A program made the position numbers and the translations under genes. Source: RGIG3009 sp964389495 (GTDB lineage Bacteria > Bacillota > Clostridia > Oscillospirales > Acutalibacteraceae). Taken from it: 24,126 nt of DNA. Numbering within the stretch: position 1 is the first letter of the stretch; the number at the start of each line of letters is the position of its first letter. The DNA is taken from assembly GCA_964389495.1 (NCBI GenBank), contig CAYMDU010000017.1, positions 1 to 24,126 of the forward strand, in the 5' to 3' direction. The notes beneath the pieces were generated by a model. That model was not told where the DNA came from, ran no database searches, and worked only from the letters and a program-made list of their open reading frames with translations. Below, piece after piece: positions 21,197-24,126 of this stretch.

Positions 21197-22272
21197 ATTG
21201 CCACATCCCGTAACCGCACCGTAAATGTGCTTCCTTCGCCGAGAGTACTCTCCACCGATATGTCACCGTGAAGAATATCCACCACTCGTTTCACCAGGGC
21301 CAGTCCCAACCCGTTGCCTTGTGTGGCGCGTGAGGTGTCACCCTGATAAAATTTTTCAAAAATGTGCGCGCCCACTTCGGCGCTCATGCCGCAACCGGTG
21401 TCGCGAACCGTCACAACGGCATCGTGCCCGTCGGCAGTCATTCGCACAAACACCGTTCCGCCTGCGGGTGTGAATTTGAACGCGTTGGAAAAAAGATTGT
21501 TCCACACCAAACTCAACAGTTCACCGTCGGCCACAACGGTCACCTTTTCCTCGATGTCCGTTTCAATCTCGATGTTCGCCTGTTCCCACACCGTTTCATA
21601 CGCCAGCAAACATTCGCAAAGCTGTTCTCCCAAGTCAAAGGCTTCCCGCTTGGGATAAATCTGCTGGTTTTCCAATCGGTTAAGTTTCAAAATGTTGGTC
21701 ATCATATCTGCCATTCGCCGCGTGCCGTCGGTCACTCCTTTGGCATATTCCAACCGTTTTTCTTCCGACAGCTCCGACGCTTGCAACAGCATTCCGTAGT
21801 TTTGTACAGCTGAAAGCGGCGTTTTCATTTCGTGCGACACATCGGCAACAAAATCTGCCCGCAGCGTTTCCACGCTTCCCAGTTCCCGGGCAATTTTGTT
21901 AAAGCAGTCGATAATCTCGTTGTAGTTTTCACCCACACCGATTTTGGCGGCCGGCGCAATTCGCGTGTGAAAACGGCCTCGCACCAATTCTTTGGTTGCC
22001 GCGGCAATGTCTTTGGTGATTCTGTCGGTGGTTAGGCGGCGCCGCAGCGTATCCGCTCCCATAAAGAGCAAACTCAGCACCAGCACGCACGCAAAAGTCA
22101 GCTTGGCAGGGCGGTTCAGCAATTCGCTTGTCAGTTGTATTCCCAACTCGTTTGACAGCACACCGACAAACAACGATACCACGCAAGTTGTCATAAGCGC
22201 CACCAAGACAAAGAAGGTGGCATAACGGCAAACCGCCTTCCACACCGTGTGAAACCGGTTGTTTCTTTTCAT
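21193..22272 (-). CDS. Sensor histidine kinase with minimal extracytoplasmic loop
   Basis: A 359-residue HisKA-type kinase. Two membrane helices (about 17-39 and 57-72) flank a loop of only about 17 residues, so there is no room for an extracellular ligand domain; this is the layout of intramembrane-sensing kinases. A HAMP-like linker (about 73-135) leads to the H-box FVADVSHEMKTPLSAV with His147. The ATPase domain has the N-box NNLFSNAFKFT, G1 DTGCGM, F-box FEKFYQGD and G2 GNGLGLALVKRVV. The start overlaps the response-regulator stop by 4 nt. The partner regulator is encoded immediately upstream. The signal is unknown; the neighbouring membrane proteins are the obvious candidates for co-sensors. 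Confidence 0.95.
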   Translation of the reverse strand: MKRNNRFHTVWKAVCRYATFFVLVALMTTCVVSLFVGVLSNELGIQLTSELLNRPAKLTFACVLVLSLLFMGADTLRRRLTTDRITKDIAAATKELVRGRFHTRIAPAAKIGVGENYNEIIDCFNKIARELGSVETLRADFVADVSHEMKTPLSAVQNYGMLLQASELSEEKRLEYAKGVTDGTRRMADMMTNILKLNRLENQQIYPKREAFDLGEQLCECLLAYETVWEQANIEIETDIEEKVTVVADGELLSLVWNNLFSNAFKFTPAGGTVFVRMTADGHDAVVTVRDTGCGMSAEVGAHIFEKFYQGDTSRATQGNGLGLALVKRVVDILHGDISVESTLGEGSTFTVRLRDVAI

Positions 22273-22940
22273 TTCAGCACCGCCTTGTATCCCAGACCAT
22301 GCACGGTTTTGATTTCAAACTCCTCGCACGCCGCCAGCTTGGAACGCAACTTGGTCATATACACATCCACCGCCCGCGGCGCGGTATCGGTGCCGGCCTC
22401 CCAAAATTCATCCATCAGCTGTGTGCGGGTGAATGTCTTTTTCGGATAACTCAGCAGCTTGTACAAAATCGAAAACTCGCGCCGTGTCAGGCGGATTTCT
22501 TCGCCGTCCAAACACGCAGTGTGCTCGTCGGCGTCCATCGCAAACCGCCCGATTTCCAGCCGCCGTGTCGCCGCGATTTTCGCGCGCCGCAGCAGAGCAC
22601 CGATACGCAGCAACAGCTCTTCCAAATCAATCGGCTTCACCATGTAATCGTCCACCCCCGCGCGAAATCCCCGCTGCTTGGCAGCCATATCATCGCGCGC
22701 TGTCACAAACAGCAACGGAATTTCGCGGTTGGTTTCCCGCACGGTTTCGGCAAATTCAAATCCATCGATTTCGGGCAACATAATGTCCGACACAATCAAA
22801 TCCACCACGGTTTCATATAGCACATCGTAGGCTTCCCGCGCCGTTTCACAGCCAATCGCCTCATACCCGTTTCCCGACAAAAAGGCGCACACCGTCCGAT
22901 TTAATTCCCGGTCATCTTCCAACACCAAAATCTTAAACAC
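22269..22940 (-). CDS. OmpR/PhoB-family response regulator
   Basis: A 223-residue two-domain transcription regulator. The receiver domain (1-115) has the acidic pair Asp9/Asp10, the phosphate acceptor Asp52 (VSDIMLP), Thr80 and Lys102 (VKPIDLEELL). The C-terminal winged-helix DNA-binding domain (about 126-223) has LTRREFSILYKLLSYPKKTFTRTQL and the closing HGLGYKAVL. The start codon is GTG at 22940, set by GGGAGG (22948-22953) 7 nt upstream. It heads a four-gene operon with kinase and two membrane proteins, all overlapping by 4-8 nt. It probably regulates its own promoter as such pairs often do, but I found no clear direct-repeat operator. Confidence 0.95.
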   Translation of the reverse strand: MFKILVLEDDRELNRTVCAFLSGNGYEAIGCETAREAYDVLYETVVDLIVSDIMLPEIDGFEFAETVRETNREIPLLFVTARDDMAAKQRGFRAGVDDYMVKPIDLEELLLRIGALLRRAKIAATRRLEIGRFAMDADEHTACLDGEEIRLTRREFSILYKLLSYPKKTFTRTQLMDEFWEAGTDTAPRAVDVYMTKLRSKLAACEEFEIKTVHGLGYKAVLK

Positions 22941-22976
22941 ACCGTCGCCTCCCGCTACCTTGGTACTTTACTGTTC

Positions 22977-23005
22977 AGTATACACCCATTGGGCCGTTTT
23001 GTCAC
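22977..23005 (-). promoter_or_regulatory. Promoter of the response regulator-kinase operon
   Basis: On the minus strand GTGACA (23000-23005, 5 of 6 to TTGACA) and TATACT (22977-22982, 5 of 6 to TATAAT) are separated by 17 nt. Transcription would begin near 22970, about 30 nt before the GTG start of the regulator. Confidence 0.65.
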
Positions 23006-23063
23006 CAACAAATGTTCCCACCGATTATCAGCATACCACGGGAATGTTTCGGTTTTGTTAAAA

Positions 23064-23330
23064 TCACTCCGCTTTTTCACAGGTGCGACGGCGGCGTGCT
23101 GCTTCGTAGCGTTCTTCGGCCGCTGCACACCGCTTTTCGGCTTCGGCCAATGCCGATTCTCTCTCTTTCTGTAATCGTGCTGTCACGTTACCGCCACGAT
23201 GTTCCTCAAAATCGGCCCGTGCTTCCGCTTTAACCGCTTTCCACTGTGCCTTATCCACCACATGTTGCGCCTTAGCCGAAGCTTTCATGTCGGCAAACGC
23301 CCGCTTCAAAAATTGCCGCACACCCGTCAC
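23064..23330 (-). CDS. Small charged helical protein, function unknown
   Basis: An 88-residue protein rich in Ala, Lys, Arg and Glu with no membrane segment, predicted almost wholly helical and probably coiled-coil from about 48 on. The N-terminal DMKASAKAQHVVDKAQWKAVK and ADFEEHRGGN regions look like a small family of Clostridia hypothetical proteins that I know without an assigned function. Its GTG start overlaps the stop of the 121-aa membrane protein (GTGA), so the two are very likely co-translated and may form a complex. A GTG three codons later (23319-23321) is better spaced from the GGGAG site, so the N-terminus is uncertain by three residues. No clear terminator follows, so read-through into the two-component operon is possible. 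Confidence 0.72.
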   Translation of the reverse strand: MTGVRQFLKRAFADMKASAKAQHVVDKAQWKAVKAEARADFEEHRGGNVTARLQKERESALAEAEKRCAAAEERYEAARRRRTCEKAE

Positions 23331-23692
23331 TCTCCCAACAGTTTATCACTCAATGCCACAATCTCGTCGGCATACCGTTTGCGCCGCCCGTTCAGCACCC
23401 GCTTGTAAATCGGATAGTTCACCAACGCCGCCAACATTCCCACGGTGCCCACGGCAATACCCCACGGCAACGGCTGTGCCACACCGATGGTGCTGCCAAT
23501 GTCGGTCATCACCAAACTCATTCCACTGCCCATCACCAGCGCTGCCACTGTGCCCACCAGGTAGGCCGCCGTTGTCGCCGGCCGCTTCACGCGGCGATCC
23601 AAGGCTTTCAGTTCTTCCAGCTCCGTGTGTTGCTTTTCCGTGTACTGCGTGCGAATTTTCTGCACCAAATACGCTTGCTCGTTTTTGTTCAT
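23327..23692 (-). CDS. Small two-helix membrane protein, GMSL-motif family (paralogue 1)
   Basis: A 121-residue protein with a charged N-terminal helix (1-37), two membrane helices (about 41-63 and 75-93) and a basic-then-acidic tail. It shares with the 128-aa protein at 19933-20319 the spaced residues KIR/RIR, a Leu-rich segment ending in Leu-Asp, GMSL (57-60), a Pro-x-GI turn and YPIYKRVL (93-100), plus the ending I-x2-L-[ST]-D-x-L. The ATG at 23692 is preferred because AAAGGAG lies about 10 nt upstream; further in-frame sequence to 23761 has no ribosome site. Homologues are often called dihydropteridine reductase without support from the sequence. It overlaps the 88-aa gene by 4 nt. Confidence 0.82.
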   Translation of the reverse strand: MNKNEQAYLVQKIRTQYTEKQHTELEELKALDRRVKRPATTAAYLVGTVAALVMGSGMSLVMTDIGSTIGVAQPLPWGIAVGTVGMLAALVNYPIYKRVLNGRRKRYADEIVALSDKLLGE

Positions 23693-23863
23693 GTTGTCTG
23701 CACTCCTTTTGTTTGATTGTGCCCCTATCATACCCCCGGAATGTTGGCAAAGCGTTAGCAATTTGTTTGTGTTTTATTAAATTTTCAAAATTCGCCTTTT
23801 CTAAATCGCGTCGCCGTTTCTTTGCATGCACCCACGAAATTGGCTTTTGTTCAAATTCTGCGG

Positions 23864-23892
23864 TTGAAAAACCCGCACACATACGCTATAAT
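23864..23892 (+). promoter_or_regulatory. Promoter of ychF
   Basis: TTGAAA (23864-23869) and TATAAT (23887-23892) are exactly 17 nt apart. Transcription would start near 23899, giving a leader of about 52 nt that includes a small hairpin (CCGCC 23914-23918, loop TCAC, GGCGG 23923-23927) just before the ribosome site. Confidence 0.82.
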
Positions 23893-23951
23893 AGAAAATG
23901 AAATTTGGCCGCGCCGCCTCACGGCGGGTGCCGTAAGGAGAAGAAACATCT

Positions 23952-24126
23952 ATGAAGCTCGGAATTGTGGGGCTGCCCAATGTAGGCAAGTCCACCTTGT
24001 TTAACGCCATCACCAATGCCGGCGCACAAAGCGCCAACTATCCGTTTTGCACCATCGACCCGAATGTGGGCGTGGTGCAGGTGCCGGATGAGCGCCTCGA
24101 TTGGCTCACGGAGCTGTATCAGCCGA
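23952..24126 (+). CDS. ychF: YchF/OLA1 ribosome-binding ATPase, 3' end cut by the window
   Basis: YchF is a universally conserved Obg-like P-loop protein that binds ribosomes and prefers ATP to GTP. Only the first 58 codons are present. MKLGIVGLPNVGKSTLF carries the P-loop G-LPNVGKS, and NYPFCTIDPNVG is the switch I region with the family-specific wording; VQVPDERLDWLTELYQP follows as in known YchF proteins. AAGGAG (23935-23940) lies 11 nt before the ATG. It is transcribed away from the 121-aa membrane-protein gene from its own strong promoter. Confidence 0.95.
   Translation, partial: MKLGIVGLPNVGKSTLFNAITNAGAQSANYPFCTIDPNVGVVQVPDERLDWLTELYQP

Noticed and set aside
23727..23732. TATGAT as the -10 box of a promoter for the 121-aa gene
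   Set aside because: No acceptable -35 sequence lies 16-18 nt upstream on the minus strand, so I left it out.

Overview
The window reads as chromosomal DNA of a GC-rich, Gram-positive Clostridia-type bacterium, most likely in or near the Oscillospirales/Ruminococcaceae. This rests on DivIVA, SepF and YlmH encoded together, on YlbF and MiaB beside MutS/MutL/MiaA in a Bacillus-like order, on strong AAGGAGG-type ribosome sites, and on a small membrane-protein family (GMSL / YPxY motifs) I know mainly from Clostridia. I cannot name the genus. Nearly all the window is coding and no gap exceeds about 200 bases. I saw no tRNA, rRNA, CRISPR array, insertion sequence, prophage gene or T-box.

Left part, plus strand (1-4256). 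The 3' part of homoserine dehydrogenase (hom) is followed closely by aspartate kinase (lysC), ending at a clear intrinsic terminator. lysC carries a strong internal Shine-Dalgarno site before an in-frame GTG, placed where the separate beta subunit of Bacillus-type aspartokinase II would start. Next come hemW and a lone serine alpha/beta hydrolase with a full-consensus sigma-A promoter. The hydrolase converges on the minus-strand block at a perfectly palindromic, probably two-way terminator.

Centre, minus strand (19810 down to 4323). Thirteen genes run from one good promoter with no gap over 41 nt and no internal terminator: miaB, a ylbF-family gene, mutS, mutL, miaA, an HlyD-like adaptor, yggS, sepF, ylmH, divIVA, ileS, lspA and a RluA-family pseudouridine synthase (rluD). 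This joins two blocks that are separate in Bacillus subtilis: the tRNA-modification/mismatch-repair block and the ylmE-ylmF-ylmH-divIVA-ileS-lspA-ylyB division block. The HlyD-like gene sits at the junction. No ylmG (YggT) gene is present.

Right part, minus strand (23692 down to 19933). A two-gene unit (a 121-aa two-helix membrane protein and an 88-aa charged helical protein) lies upstream of a four-gene operon: OmpR-type response regulator, histidine kinase with almost no extracytoplasmic domain, an eight-helix membrane protein of unknown function, and a 128-aa membrane protein. The 121-aa and 128-aa proteins are paralogues, so the signalling genes are bracketed by two members of one unknown family. 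This is the best candidate here for an undescribed system. An array of competing hairpin arms lies between this operon's end and the miaB promoter.

The right edge holds the start of ychF (plus strand) with a near-consensus promoter, divergent from the 121-aa gene.
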